Shown in pieces: positions 1 to 8,413 of a stretch of 64,000 nt of DNA (positions are counted from its first letter, which is position 1; the number at the start of each line of letters is the position of its first letter). This stretch comes from Flavivirga spongiicola (GTDB taxonomy: Bacteria > Bacteroidota > Bacteroidia > Flavobacteriales > Flavobacteriaceae). The notes under the pieces are model-generated. The model did not search any database. It was not told where the DNA came from and worked only from the letters and a program-made list of their open reading frames with translations. The DNA lies in NCBI RefSeq assembly GCF_030540825.1, contig NZ_JAUOEO010000001.1, positions 4,167,001 through 4,231,000 of the forward strand, in the 5' to 3' direction. The translations under genes were made by a program, and so were the position numbers.

Positions 1-314
1 CCGTAAGAGCAATTAATGCTAATATAGCCAAATCCGGAAGCTTTCAGGTTTTAGAATATCATGTTGAACAACAATTTTTAAATGCCAATGTAACAAAGTT
101 GCAACAGTTAGCTACTAACAGTGAAGGTAAGAGTTATTTTATTGATAATACAAAGGGTTTAGTGAACGATTTATTAAACGATAATCGTTACGTATCTATT
201 CAAAAAAGCAATAAAAATATCATACCTTTGATAGATTGGAAATATCTACTCATCATAATTGCTTTAAGCTTAGGTTTAGAGTGGTTTATTAGAAAATATA
301 ACGGATTAATTTAA
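1..314 (+). CDS. C-terminal part of a membrane-anchored protein, probably VWA-domain family (5' partial)
   Basis: The reading frame is open from the first base, so the start lies outside the window. About 100 residues are visible. The last 30 hold one hydrophobic segment (around IDWKYLLIIIALSLGLEW) followed by the short tail IRKYNGLI. This tail with a single closing membrane helix is familiar from large VWA-domain membrane proteins of Bacteroidetes, but no VWA motif (DxSxS) is inside the window, so the family is inferred. The stop is 12 bases before the prohibitin gene, suggesting co-transcription. Confidence 0.5.
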   Translation, partial: VRAINANIAKSGSFQVLEYHVEQQFLNANVTKLQQLATNSEGKSYFIDNTKGLVNDLLNDNRYVSIQKSNKNIIPLIDWKYLLIIIALSLGLEWFIRKYNGLI

Positions 315-326
315 ATTAAAATAATA

Positions 327-1142
327 ATGGAAAAATTACCTAAAGTGGCATTGCCAGTAATTGTTGTTGCAATTATACTTGTTATAGTATTAGCAAAATC
401 AGCCGTAACCATTGGTTCTGGTGAAGCAGGAGTTCTTTATAAAACATTTGACAATGGTGTTGTTACAGACGCACCACCTTTAGGGGAAGGATTTCATATT
501 GTAGCACCTTGGAATAAGGTTATTATTTATGAAGTGCGTCAACAAGAACTTTTTGAGAAAATGAAAGTACTTTCTTCAAATGGATTGGATATTATATTAG
601 AAACCACAGCTTGGTACATGCCAAAATCAGTAGATTTAGGAAGATTGCATCAAGAAAAAGGCGAAAATTATCTTGATAGAATTATCAAGCCAGCGTTAAG
701 ATCGGCAGCTAGAAGTGTGGTCGGTCGTTATACACCCGAGCAACTTTATTCTAGTAAGAGAGATATCATTCAAAGTGAAATTTTTGATGAAACTAAGAAA
801 ATCCTTGACAATCAATACATTGTATTAAATGATGTCTTAGTTAGAGATGTCACTTTACCTGCAACAATTAAAGATGCCATTGAACGCAAATTAAAACAAG
901 AACAAGAGTCTTTAGAATACGAATTTAGACTGGTTACTGCTGCAAAAGAAGCGGAAAAAGTAATTATTGAAGCACAGGGTAAGGCAGATGCTAACCGTAT
1001 TTTAAGTGCTTCTTTAACAGATAAAATTCTTCAAGACAAAGGTATTGAAGCTACTATTAAATTGTCAGAGTCACCTAATAGTAAAGTTATTGTTATAGGT
1101 TCTGGAGACAGTGGAATGCCAATTATTTTAGGAAACCAATAG
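327..1142 (+). CDS. Prohibitin family protein (SPFH/band 7 domain)
   Basis: This is a 271-residue membrane scaffold protein. One N-terminal membrane anchor covers about residues 7-25. It is followed by an SPFH/band 7 domain to about residue 200 and an Ala/Glu-rich coiled stretch (EQESLEYEFRLVTAAKEAEK) typical of the prohibitin heptad region. Such proteins form large rings at the inner membrane that influence membrane proteases and organisation. The length is normal for bacterial prohibitins. It lies 12 bases downstream of the partial gene and 23 bases upstream of a LytTR regulator. The family is clear; the cellular role is inferred. Confidence 0.9.
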   Translation: MEKLPKVALPVIVVAIILVIVLAKSAVTIGSGEAGVLYKTFDNGVVTDAPPLGEGFHIVAPWNKVIIYEVRQQELFEKMKVLSSNGLDIILETTAWYMPKSVDLGRLHQEKGENYLDRIIKPALRSAARSVVGRYTPEQLYSSKRDIIQSEIFDETKKILDNQYIVLNDVLVRDVTLPATIKDAIERKLKQEQESLEYEFRLVTAAKEAEKVIIEAQGKADANRILSASLTDKILQDKGIEATIKLSESPNSKVIVIGSGDSGMPIILGNQ

Positions 1143-1165
1143 TAATAAGTTTCTAAAAAAAGTGT

Positions 1166-1990
1166 ATGAAACACTTTTTGTCGCAGCCATTTACACTCAT
1201 AGACAATACTAAGCAAAAGTTAATATTAATTGGCTTTTGCTTAGTATTTGGTATTATATTTATTAATATATTTCTTCCTTTCAATATTAATCTATGGGAA
1301 AAAGATTCAGGAATTCAACAGTTTTTCAGGCTATCTAGCTTTAGTTTTATTGCCGCCATTGTAATAGCTTGCTCCCAATTTTTAGTTAGGAAACTTTTAA
1401 AAATAAATTCATTTCTTTTGGGAGGTTTTCTCCTTTGGTTTTTTGGAGAAGTTATTATTATTTCACTCATATTACATCTAATATACGGTAACTTAACCTT
1501 TCCTTTTTGGCCAGAGTATTTACAATCATTTCGTTATACTTTTTTTGGCACATTAATTCCGTATTTTTCAAGTATACTAATTATATATATGTTACAGCAA
1601 AAAGAATTAAATGCTTCAGTTGTTTCTAGTAAAGGAACAGGTTTAATAGGTATTCCAGATGAAAATGGTGTTGTAAAGTTGTCTTTACTTCTTTCCAATA
1701 TATTATATATAGAATCTGCAGATAATTATATTGCTGTATATTATCTTGATGTTGACCAAATAAAGAGTATTTTAATTAGAAATACTCTAAAAAATATAGA
1801 GAACATTTTCACAAACAGTAGTCTTAAACGATGCCATCGATCATATATAGTTAATATAAATATGATTAAAATGGTTCAAAAAAAATCAAGTAAGCTGTAC
1901 TTACATATAAAAAACACAACAACTGTTATCCCCGTATCGCGTAATTACACCACAGCATTCGAATCAATTATTCCATCTGTCCCTAAATAG
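1166..1990 (+). CDS. LytTR DNA-binding regulator with N-terminal membrane segments
   Basis: This is a 274-residue one-component regulator. The first about 150 residues hold four hydrophobic segments (near 20-40, 52-72, 80-103 and 125-147), so the protein sits in the inner membrane. Residues of about 165-270 form a LytTR domain, recognised from SNILYIESADNYIAVYY, the RCHRSYIVNINMI block and PVSRNYTTAF. There is no receiver domain, so it probably senses through the membrane part or a partner. The start is the ATG that places the gene 23 bases after the prohibitin stop. Its target genes are unknown. Confidence 0.85.
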   Translation: MKHFLSQPFTLIDNTKQKLILIGFCLVFGIIFINIFLPFNINLWEKDSGIQQFFRLSSFSFIAAIVIACSQFLVRKLLKINSFLLGGFLLWFFGEVIIISLILHLIYGNLTFPFWPEYLQSFRYTFFGTLIPYFSSILIIYMLQQKELNASVVSSKGTGLIGIPDENGVVKLSLLLSNILYIESADNYIAVYYLDVDQIKSILIRNTLKNIENIFTNSSLKRCHRSYIVNINMIKMVQKKSSKLYLHIKNTTTVIPVSRNYTTAFESIIPSVPK

Positions 1991-2088
1991 TATTATTCGC
2001 CACATTTTTTTTTAACGAATTGAAGTATCAGTTAATTTTGTTGAAATAAAACAACCTTACAACATTAAAATTATAACTTAAATTTATT

Positions 2089-2463
2089 ATGAAAAAACAA
2101 TTTGTAGCAACAACAATTTTAGTATTATTTGTGATTTTTGTAGCAAAATCACAAAATACTGTAAACGATTTTTTGGGGACTTGGGAGTATGTATGTGATG
2201 GTGCTGAATATGGATATACTAATGGAGAACTTAAAATAGAAAAAAAAGAAAATAATATAACAACTACAGTTATATTTACTGATGGCAGAAAATTAGTAGC
2301 AGACACTACCAAGCTTAAGAAAGGCATTTTGCATTTCGATTTGTACATTGAAGGCGCTATAATAAATATCTCGCTAAAAAATACTAAAGGCACTTTAAAA
2401 GGTGAAGTAACTATACCCGATAATCCTAAGCTAGGATTGATAGCAAACAAAAAGAAAAAATAG
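2089..2463 (+). CDS. Small secreted protein, lipocalin-like, function unknown
   Basis: This is a 124-residue protein with a clear N-terminal signal sequence (MKKQFVATTILVLFVIFVAKSQ), so it is exported. The mature part begins NTVNDFLGTWEYVCDG. The pattern of a conserved GxW followed by alternating beta strands resembles lipocalin-like domains in Bacteroidetes. The end is lysine-rich. It stands alone between the LytTR gene and a convergent thioredoxin gene and is followed by a good hairpin. No substrate can be suggested. Confidence 0.65.
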   Translation: MKKQFVATTILVLFVIFVAKSQNTVNDFLGTWEYVCDGAEYGYTNGELKIEKKENNITTTVIFTDGRKLVADTTKLKKGILHFDLYIEGAIINISLKNTKGTLKGEVTIPDNPKLGLIANKKKK

Positions 2464-2476
2464 AAAAGATCTCTTA

Positions 2477-2517
2477 AATGATACTTTTGTAATATTTATA
2501 TTAATAAAAGTATCATT
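2477..2517. terminator. Stem-loop after the secreted-protein gene
   Basis: AATGATACTTTT at 2477-2488 pairs perfectly with AAAAGTATCATT at 2506-2517, giving a 12-bp stem with a 17-base loop. It begins 14 bases after the stop of the 2089-2463 gene. No strong T-run follows on the plus strand, so it may be an mRNA-stabilising hairpin working together with the next one. Confidence 0.6.
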
Positions 2518-2546
2518 AATTGTATTATAGTGACTAATTACCTAAA

Positions 2547-2582
2547 AGGAGGTAGTATATGCTTATTTATGTACTGCCTTTT
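2547..2582. terminator. Bidirectional terminator between convergent genes
   Basis: GGTAGTATAT at 2551-2560 pairs with GTACTGCC and adjoining bases at 2569-2578, with flanking A-rich and T-rich arms (AAAAGG before, CTTTTT after). It lies between the convergent genes ending at 2463 and 2600. It looks like an intrinsic terminator usable from both sides. Confidence 0.6.
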
Positions 2583-2599
2583 TATTACTTAACACACTT

Positions 2600-3115
2600 T
2601 TATTTAAGCGTAAATTTTTTGGAAATTACAGCTAGCTCTTCATCGTTTAAGCTTGTCGTATTTTTTAATATCTTAATAAATTCAGCAACCTCTTTTTTAC
2701 TAGCTGGGCAACCCAGATTTTGCTTATTCGAATCAAAAGAGTCTTCAATAAGTTTACCATCACTATTAAAAATTAAAAAAAATGGAATCCCAGTTTGTTT
2801 ACCACCTGTATATTGTTTGAACATGTCTTCAGCACCAGGGTTTTCTAAATGACTTTTTTTATCTGGTTCCATAACCACTAAATGTTCGGTAACGAAACTC
2901 TTATCGAATAAATCTTTACAAACAGGATCATTCATGTTATCATCCATTTTTTTACACCAACCACACCAAGATGCATGAAAAATAATAAGCACGTTTTTGT
3001 TTTCCTTTTTAGCTTTTACTTTAGCGTTTTCCATAATCACTTCAGCACTTTCCTGGGCAAAAATGGCGTTTTGAAATGAAAAGAGAATAATAAAACAACA
3101 TACTAGATATTTCAT
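2600..3115 (-). CDS. Secreted thioredoxin-like protein
   Basis: This is a 171-residue protein with a signal peptide of about 20 residues (ending FAQ). A thioredoxin fold follows with the redox pair in WCGWC (Cys51 and Cys54) and a cis-proline in TGIPFF. The spacing fits the DUF255/thioredoxin_7-like group rather than a classical 105-residue thioredoxin. The mature protein is periplasmic or lipid-free extracytoplasmic and presumably reduces or isomerises disulfides. It is monocistronic and divergent from the histidine leader region. Confidence 0.85.
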   Translation of the reverse strand: MKYLVCCFIILFSFQNAIFAQESAEVIMENAKVKAKKENKNVLIIFHASWCGWCKKMDDNMNDPVCKDLFDKSFVTEHLVVMEPDKKSHLENPGAEDMFKQYTGGKQTGIPFFLIFNSDGKLIEDSFDSNKQNLGCPASKKEVAEFIKILKNTTSLNDEELAVISKKFTLK

Positions 3116-3209
3116 AATTTATTAATGTTTAAGCTTATTCTTTAAAAATAAATAAATTTTGAAAGCAATAAATAGGTTTTATTTAATTTTATTAAATCTT
3201 TAACTATAA

Positions 3210-3242
3210 TTTGGAATTATAAATATAAATTACAGATATTTG
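3210..3242 (+). promoter_or_regulatory. Predicted Bacteroidetes-type promoter of the his operon
   Basis: TTTG at 3210-3213 and GATATTTG at 3235-3242 match the Bacteroidetes -33 (TTTG) and -7 (TAnnTTTG, one mismatch) elements, with a 21-base gap. Transcription would start near 3249, just before the leader peptide start codon at 3260. Prediction only. Confidence 0.55.
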
Positions 3243-3259
3243 CATAAACAAAACAAAAC

Positions 3260-3313
3260 ATGAACTTTATTCAATTCCATCATCATTTTCATATTTGCTC
3301 TCAAGCGAACTGA
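3260..3313 (+). CDS. hisL: Histidine operon leader peptide (17 residues)
   Basis: The short frame ATG to TGA encodes MNFIQFHHHFHICSQAN. Four of its 17 residues are histidine, in the cluster HHHFH, which is the hallmark of a his attenuator: ribosomes stall at these codons when charged tRNA-His is scarce. The frame ends 31 bases before the terminator stem and lies directly upstream of hisG. It is far too short for automatic gene callers. The gene symbol is given by analogy with enterobacterial hisL; the peptide is not homologous by descent as far as can be seen. Confidence 0.88.
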   Translation: MNFIQFHHHFHICSQAN

Positions 3314-3375
3314 AAATGTATTGAATAAAATCAGCATATTTTTAAACCCGTTTGAGACAATCAAGCGGGTTTTTT
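3266..3375 (+). promoter_or_regulatory. His-responsive attenuator: pause hairpin, antiterminator and terminator
   Basis: Three alternative structures are visible. A pause hairpin pairs TTTATTCAAT (3266-3275) with ATTGAATAAA (3320-3329), and CATTTTCA (3284-3291) with TGAAAATG (3311-3318); it encloses the His codons. A terminator stem is formed by 3344-3355 and 3361-3372. An antiterminator can form because CTCAAGCG (3300-3307) resembles the terminator's 3' strand and pairs with CGTTTGAG (3349-3356, one G-U). Stalling at the early His codons would leave 3300-3307 free, while a ribosome reaching the stop codon would cover it and let the terminator form. The mechanism is inferred from the sequence. 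Confidence 0.8.
3344..3375 (+). terminator. Attenuator terminator upstream of hisG
   Basis: AAACCCGTTTGA (3344-3355) pairs with TCAAGCGGGTTT (3361-3372) over 12 bp including one G-U, with loop GACAA. The T-tract runs to 3375. It ends 46 bases before the hisG start codon, so it acts inside the leader and not at a gene end. Confidence 0.88.
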
Positions 3376-3421
3376 AATTTTAATTCCAAATTGATTGTTT
3401 CAAACTCATAAAAACAACAAA

Positions 3422-4279
3422 ATGAGTAAACTAAGAATTGCAGTGCAAAAGTCGGGGCGTTTAAACGAAGACTCGATGAAAATTTTAAAAGACATCGGTA
3501 TTTCTATCGATAATGGAAAAGATCAATTAAAAGCTGCAGCCAGAAATTTCCCGGTAGAAGTTTTTTACTTAAGAAATGGAGACATCCCTCAATACCTTAA
3601 AGATGGCGTAGTAGACGCAGCAATTATTGGCGAAAATGTTCTAATAGAAAAAGGGAATGATATTAGAGTTGCCGAAAAATTAGGCTTTTCTACCTGTAGA
3701 GTCTGTATCGCTGTACCAAAATCGGTTGATTACAAAGGCATCCAAGACCTGGAAGGAAAACGTATTGCTACATCCTACCCAAATACCGTTAAGAGTTATT
3801 TAGAAAAGAATAATATTTCTGCTAATCTTCACATTATTAATGGTTCTGTAGAAATCGCACCAAACATAGGATTAGCTGATGCTATTTGCGATATTGTTTC
3901 TAGTGGAAGTACCTTGTTTAAAAACAACCTAAAGGAGGTCGAAATGATTCTAAAATCTGAGGCTGTGTTAGCCGTTTCTCCGCTTCTAAGTACAGATAAA
4001 CAAGCTATTCTTGATAAAATTCAGTTTAGAATTCAGTCTGTATTAAAAGGACGTCAATCAAAATATATTTTATTGAATGCTCCTAACGAGAAAATTCAGG
4101 CCATTATTAACGTATTACCAGGTATGAAAAGCCCAACGGTTTTACCTTTAGCACAAGAAGGTTGGAGTTCTGTACATTCTGTTATAAGCAAAAATGAATT
4201 TTGGGATGTTATTGATGAATTAAAAGCTAACGGTGCACAAGGCATTTTGGTTTGTCCTATTGAAAAAATGGTGCTCTGA
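3422..4279 (+). CDS. hisG: ATP phosphoribosyltransferase, long form
   Basis: HisG catalyses the first step of histidine synthesis, joining ATP and PRPP. The 285-residue product has the long form with a C-terminal ACT-like regulatory domain (about 210-285), so it should be feedback-inhibited by histidine without HisZ. MSKLRIAVQKSGRL begins the catalytic domain, and the phosphate-binding region ADAICDIVSSGSTL is intact. I chose the ATG at 3422 because an upstream in-frame ATG at 3395 would add nine residues unlike the family and sits close to the terminator. It is the first gene of the his operon, controlled by the attenuator. Confidence 0.96.
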   Translation: MSKLRIAVQKSGRLNEDSMKILKDIGISIDNGKDQLKAAARNFPVEVFYLRNGDIPQYLKDGVVDAAIIGENVLIEKGNDIRVAEKLGFSTCRVCIAVPKSVDYKGIQDLEGKRIATSYPNTVKSYLEKNNISANLHIINGSVEIAPNIGLADAICDIVSSGSTLFKNNLKEVEMILKSEAVLAVSPLLSTDKQAILDKIQFRIQSVLKGRQSKYILLNAPNEKIQAIINVLPGMKSPTVLPLAQEGWSSVHSVISKNEFWDVIDELKANGAQGILVCPIEKMVL

Positions 4280-4698
4280 TGTACGATATTAAATTAATAG
4301 ATAATGCCCAAATGGGAATAATAATCCCATTTTTGAAAGAGTTGAAACCCGATGTTAGTGTTGCCTCTTTAGAAGAAAGGTTAAAAGACATGCTATTAAA
4401 TAATTATAAATGTGTTGGCATATTTGATGATCAAAAACTCATTGGGATTTCTGGATTATGGGTACTAACAAAATACTATGTTGGTAAACATATTGAACCA
4501 GATAATGTTTTTATTTCTCCAGAATACCAAGGTAAAGGAATAGGTAAACTTCTAGTAGATTGGATATTTAAATATGCTAAATCTATAGGTTGTGAAGCAT
4601 CAGAATTAAATTGTTATGTGAAAAATGAGAGAGGGCGAAGATTCTGGGAATCTCAAGGATATGAATTAGTAGCCTATCACTTTCAAAAACAATTATAA
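4279..4698 (+). CDS. GNAT-family N-acetyltransferase inside the his operon
   Basis: This is a 139-residue single-domain acetyltransferase. The acetyl-CoA pyrophosphate loop is seen in EYQGKGIGKLLVDWIF, and the C-terminal motif FWESQGYELVAYHFQKQ is typical. Its ATG overlaps the hisG stop by one base and hisD starts four bases after its stop, so it is translated with the his genes. GNAT enzymes are not part of the canonical pathway and the substrate cannot be read from the sequence. Confidence 0.85.
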   Translation: MYDIKLIDNAQMGIIIPFLKELKPDVSVASLEERLKDMLLNNYKCVGIFDDQKLIGISGLWVLTKYYVGKHIEPDNVFISPEYQGKGIGKLLVDWIFKYAKSIGCEASELNCYVKNERGRRFWESQGYELVAYHFQKQL

Positions 4699-4702
4699 AA
4701 TA

Positions 4703-6007
4703 ATGAATAAAATATATAATCCAAATAAAGAAAGTTGGTCTGAGGTCTTAAAACGCCCCACGCAGACGGTAGATGATATTGAAGGCATCGTTAACGAGAT
4801 ATTCAATGAAGTTAGCAGGCAAGGAGACAGAGCTATTTCTGAATACACAACACGTTTTGATGGGGTTATCCTTGAAAATAATGTTGTGAGTCTTGAAGAG
4901 CTCAATTCGGCTATTAAAAATATTCCCGTTAATCTTCAAAACGCCATAAAATTAGCAAAAACAAATATTGAAAAGTTTCATAAAGCGCAACTAACAAATA
5001 GAGTAGAAGTGGAAACCATAAACGGTGTCTCTTGCTGGCAAGAAAAACGCCCTATTGAAAAAGTAGGATTGTATATTCCCGGAGGAACTGCTCCTTTGTT
5101 TTCAACGGTTTTAATGTTAGCGGTTCCAGCGCAAATTGCTGGCTGTAAAGAGATCGTATTATGCTCACCACCTAATAAAAAAGGTGAATTAGCTCCAGAA
5201 ATTCTTTTTGCTGCACAACTTTGTGGCGTTACAAAGATTATTAAAGTTGGTGGCATACAAGCCATAGCTGGATTAACATTTGGAACAGAAATCATTCCAC
5301 AAGTTTATAAAATTTTTGGCCCGGGAAATCAATTTGTTACCGTAGCAAAACAACTTGCTACAAAATTTGGAGTAGCTATTGATATGCCTGCAGGGCCAAG
5401 TGAGTTATTAGTGGTTGCTGATGATGATGCCAACGCATCTTATATTGCCTCAGATTTATTAAGTCAAGCAGAACACGGTGCCGATAGCCAGGTTATTTTA
5501 GTATCTACATCAAAAAACTTGATCAACTCAGTTTCTGAAGAAATTGAAAGGCAAATTAAAGAATTGCCAAGACAAGCTATTGCGAAAAAGGCCATCGCCA
5601 ACTCTAAATTAATTTATATTGAAAATAATGAATTTGCTCTCGATTTAATTAATGAATATGGACCAGAACATTTTATTATTTGTACTAAAAATGAAGATTT
5701 CTATATAAATGGTATCGCTAACGCAGGCTCTGTTTTTATAGGTGATTATACACCTGAAAGTGCAGGTGATTATGCTTCAGGAACAAATCACACCTTACCT
5801 ACCAATGGGTTTTCAAAAGCCTATTCCGGAGTAAACTTAGATAGCTTTTTAAAAAGTATGACTTTTCAAAAAATATCAAAAGACGGCTTATTAAATATAG
5901 GAGAAACCATAGAGTTAATGGCAGAAGCAGAGGGCTTACAAGCACACAAAAATGCCGTATCTATTAGATTAAAAGATATAATTCCTGCGAAGACGGGAAT
6001 CTCATAA
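4703..6007 (+). CDS. hisD: Histidinol dehydrogenase
   Basis: The enzyme oxidises L-histidinol to histidine in the last two steps, using NAD and zinc. The 434-residue length is standard. Family blocks are present: the PGGTAPLFSTVLMLAVPA block, the FGPGNQFV block, AEHGADSQ with the catalytic and zinc-binding histidine region, and GDYTPESAGDYASGTNH. It starts four bases after the GNAT stop and is followed by hisC after 14 bases. Confidence 0.97.
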   Translation: MNKIYNPNKESWSEVLKRPTQTVDDIEGIVNEIFNEVSRQGDRAISEYTTRFDGVILENNVVSLEELNSAIKNIPVNLQNAIKLAKTNIEKFHKAQLTNRVEVETINGVSCWQEKRPIEKVGLYIPGGTAPLFSTVLMLAVPAQIAGCKEIVLCSPPNKKGELAPEILFAAQLCGVTKIIKVGGIQAIAGLTFGTEIIPQVYKIFGPGNQFVTVAKQLATKFGVAIDMPAGPSELLVVADDDANASYIASDLLSQAEHGADSQVILVSTSKNLINSVSEEIERQIKELPRQAIAKKAIANSKLIYIENNEFALDLINEYGPEHFIICTKNEDFYINGIANAGSVFIGDYTPESAGDYASGTNHTLPTNGFSKAYSGVNLDSFLKSMTFQKISKDGLLNIGETIELMAEAEGLQAHKNAVSIRLKDIIPAKTGIS

Positions 6008-6021
6008 ACTAAGCTCACAAG

Positions 6022-7077
6022 ATGACTATGAAAGCAGCATATTTCAATATAGACAACTTAATAAGACCAACCATTAAAGCATTAAAGCCTTATTCATCGG
6101 CAAGAGATGAATTTCAGGGTACTAGTGATGCTATGGTGTTTTTAGATGCCAATGAAAATCCATTCGAAAATGGAGTGAACCGTTATCCAGACCCTCAACA
6201 AAGTGGTGTAAAGGCAATACTTTCTGAAATAAAAAATGTCAGTTCAAAAAACATGCTTTTAGGTAATGGAAGCGATGAAGTACTAGATCTTATTTTTAGG
6301 GTCTTTTGCGAGCCAAACAAAGACAACATCATCATATTACCTCCAACCTATGGTATGTATAGCGTTTTGGCTAATATTAACGCTATTGGTATTAAAGAAG
6401 TGCAACTATCAAACAGTTTTCAACCACAAGTTGAAACTATACTAAATGCAGTAGATGATAGCAGTAAAATTCTTTTCTTATGTTCGCCAAACAACCCTAC
6501 AGGTAACAGCTTTTCAAGCCAATCAATTGAAGAATTACTAAATAGATTTAAAGGCATTGTTGTTATTGATGAAGCCTATATTGATTTTTCAAGAGAGAAA
6601 AGTTGGATCTATCGCTTGGAAGAATTTCCTAATTTAATAGTTACTCAAACGCTTTCTAAAGCATATGGAATGGCAGGAATTCGATTAGGAGTTTGCTATG
6701 CATCCACAGAGATTATTTCAGTTTTAAATAGAATAAAGCCACCGTATAACGTTAATGAACTAACACAACAAAAGGCTATTCAACAATTAAGCATAGAAGA
6801 TTTAACAACAAATCAAATCAATGATATTTTAAAAGAGCGTGCTCTTTTAATTTCAGAATTGGATGCTATTAGTTTTATTTCAAAAATTTATCCCTCTGAT
6901 GCCAACTTTGTTTTAGTAAAAGTAGATAATGCTACAAAACGTTACGATCAACTTATAGAGCAAGGTATTGTTATAAGAAATAGGACCACACAACCTGGTT
7001 GTGAAAATTGTTTACGATTGACCGTTGGTACTTCTAAAGAAAATAAAGTATTAATAAAAACATTAAAAGGTTTATAA
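6022..7077 (+). CDS. hisC: Histidinol-phosphate aminotransferase
   Basis: This PLP enzyme of fold type I converts imidazole acetol phosphate to histidinol phosphate with glutamate. The 351 residues include DANENPFENG near the start, SPNNPTGN, the aspartate of VIDEAYIDF and the PLP-lysine in TLSKAYGMAGIRLG. The protein is complete. A REP-like palindrome separates it from hisB. An in-frame ATG six bases further on (MKAAYF) is an alternative start. Confidence 0.96.
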   Translation: MTMKAAYFNIDNLIRPTIKALKPYSSARDEFQGTSDAMVFLDANENPFENGVNRYPDPQQSGVKAILSEIKNVSSKNMLLGNGSDEVLDLIFRVFCEPNKDNIIILPPTYGMYSVLANINAIGIKEVQLSNSFQPQVETILNAVDDSSKILFLCSPNNPTGNSFSSQSIEELLNRFKGIVVIDEAYIDFSREKSWIYRLEEFPNLIVTQTLSKAYGMAGIRLGVCYASTEIISVLNRIKPPYNVNELTQQKAIQQLSIEDLTTNQINDILKERALLISELDAISFISKIYPSDANFVLVKVDNATKRYDQLIEQGIVIRNRTTQPGCENCLRLTVGTSKENKVLIKTLKGL

Positions 7078-7081
7078 AACC

Positions 7082-7160
7082 TTGTCATTCCGTACTTGAC
7101 GCGGAATCCAATATAGAATAATAATTAAAAAATAGATTCCTGTGAAGGCAGGAATGACAA
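7082..7160. repeat. REP-like palindromic element between hisC and hisB
   Basis: TTGTCATTCC at 7082-7091 is the exact inverse of GGAATGACAA at 7151-7160; inner GGAATCC and GATTCCTG arms add further pairing. This TGTCATTCC type of palindrome is widespread as a dispersed intergenic repeat in flavobacteria. It lies within the operon and would be a stem-loop in the his mRNA. Confidence 0.75.
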
Positions 7161-7164
7161 AAAG

Positions 7165-8298
7165 ATGAAAAAAGTATTGTTTATAGACCGTGATGGAACC
7201 ATTATTAAGGAACCTTCAGATGAGCAAATCGATTCGCTTGAAAAACTAGAGTTTTATCCTAAAGTATTTCAATATTTAGGTAAAATAGCTAAAGAATTAG
7301 ATTATGAAATAGTGATGATCACAAACCAAGATGGGTTAGGAACAGAAGCATTTCCTGAAAGTGATTTTTGGCCTATTCATAATTTTATTATAAAATGTTT
7401 TGAGGATCAGGGCATTGTTTTCAAAGAACAATTCATTGATAGAACTTTTGCAAAAGATAACGCACCAACAAGAAAACCTAATACGGGCTTACTAACAAAA
7501 TATTTTTCTGATGATTACGACTTAGAAAACTCTTTTGTAATAGGTGATAGACTTACGGATATTGAATTAGCAAAAAACCTAGGAGCTAAAGGTGTTTTTA
7601 TAAACGATGAAACCAATTTGGGGACTGATGAAATCACTGTTAAAAGGGAACAATTAGACGCTTACATCGCATTAGAGAGCAACGATTGGGAAGCTATCTA
7701 TACCTTCTTAAAAACAAATGCTCGTACAGGAGAAATTTTTAGAAACACTAATGAAACAAAGATTGCTATAGATGTGAATTTAGATGGGACAGGAAAAAGT
7801 AATATCGATACGGGACTTGCTTTTTTTGATCATATGTTAGACCAAATAGCTCGTCACGGACAATTAGATTTAAACATAAAAGTAGATGGTGATTTAGAAG
7901 TCGATGAACACCATACTATTGAAGATACAGCTATTGCATTAGGTGAATTATTTAATACGGCTTTAGGAAATAAATTAGGTATTGAACGCTATGGGTTTTG
8001 CTTACCTATGGACGATTGTTATGCACAGGCTGCTATTGATTTTGGTGGAAGAAATTGGCTTGTTTGGGAAGCTGACTTTAAAAGGGAAATGATTGGAAAA
8101 ATGCCAACAGAAATGTTTTATCATTTCTTTAAATCGTTTACAGACGGAGCCAAATGTAATTTAAACATCAAAGCAGAAGGGCAAAACGAACACCATAAAA
8201 TTGAAGCTATTTTTAAAGCATTTGCAAAAGCAATAAAGATGGCAGTAAAGCGAGATGTTGAGAAAATGATTTTACCATCAACAAAAGGAATGTTGTAA
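7165..8298 (+). CDS. hisB: Bifunctional histidinol-phosphatase / imidazoleglycerol-phosphate dehydratase
   Basis: Two catalytic domains carry out the sixth and eighth steps of the pathway. Residues of about 1-165 form a HAD phosphatase (FIDRDGTI nucleophile motif, [19 protein letters not shown]). Residues of about 185-377 form the dehydratase with the metal-binding motifs [28 protein letters not shown] and [16 protein letters not shown]. The 377-residue fusion is normal for Bacteroidetes and gammaproteobacteria and removes the need for a separate phosphatase gene. Confidence 0.97.
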   Translation: MKKVLFIDRDGTIIKEPSDEQIDSLEKLEFYPKVFQYLGKIAKELDYEIVMITNQDGLGTEAFPESDFWPIHNFIIKCFEDQGIVFKEQFIDRTFAKDNAPTRKPNTGLLTKYFSDDYDLENSFVIGDRLTDIELAKNLGAKGVFINDETNLGTDEITVKREQLDAYIALESNDWEAIYTFLKTNARTGEIFRNTNETKIAIDVNLDGTGKSNIDTGLAFFDHMLDQIARHGQLDLNIKVDGDLEVDEHHTIEDTAIALGELFNTALGNKLGIERYGFCLPMDDCYAQAAIDFGGRNWLVWEADFKREMIGKMPTEMFYHFFKSFTDGAKCNLNIKAEGQNEHHKIEAIFKAFAKAIKMAVKRDVEKMILPSTKGML

Positions 8299-8300
8299 AC

Positions 8301-8413
8301 GCCCATCCCAACCTTCCCAAAAGGAAGGAGTTATAAACGGATAAAAATATAAAATGAGTAAAATAACAGATCAGAATAATAGTTCTTCCCCTTTGGGGAA
8401 GTTAGATGGGGCT
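8301..8413. repeat. Composite REP palindrome spanning the hisB-hisH junction
   Basis: A left arm at 8301-8328 (CCCATCCCAACCTTCCC then AAAAGGAAGG) is the inverse of a right arm at 8385-8413 (CTTCCCC, TTT, GGGGAAG, then TTAGATGGGGC). The right arm lies inside the hisH coding frame. CTTCCCCTTTGGGGAAG is itself a perfect palindrome. The element belongs to a GGGGAAG-type dispersed repeat family common in flavobacteria. Confidence 0.75.

Noticed and set aside
2559..2852. Plus-strand frame opposite the thioredoxin gene
   Set aside because: It is antisense to the thioredoxin coding sequence and begins within a terminator hairpin.
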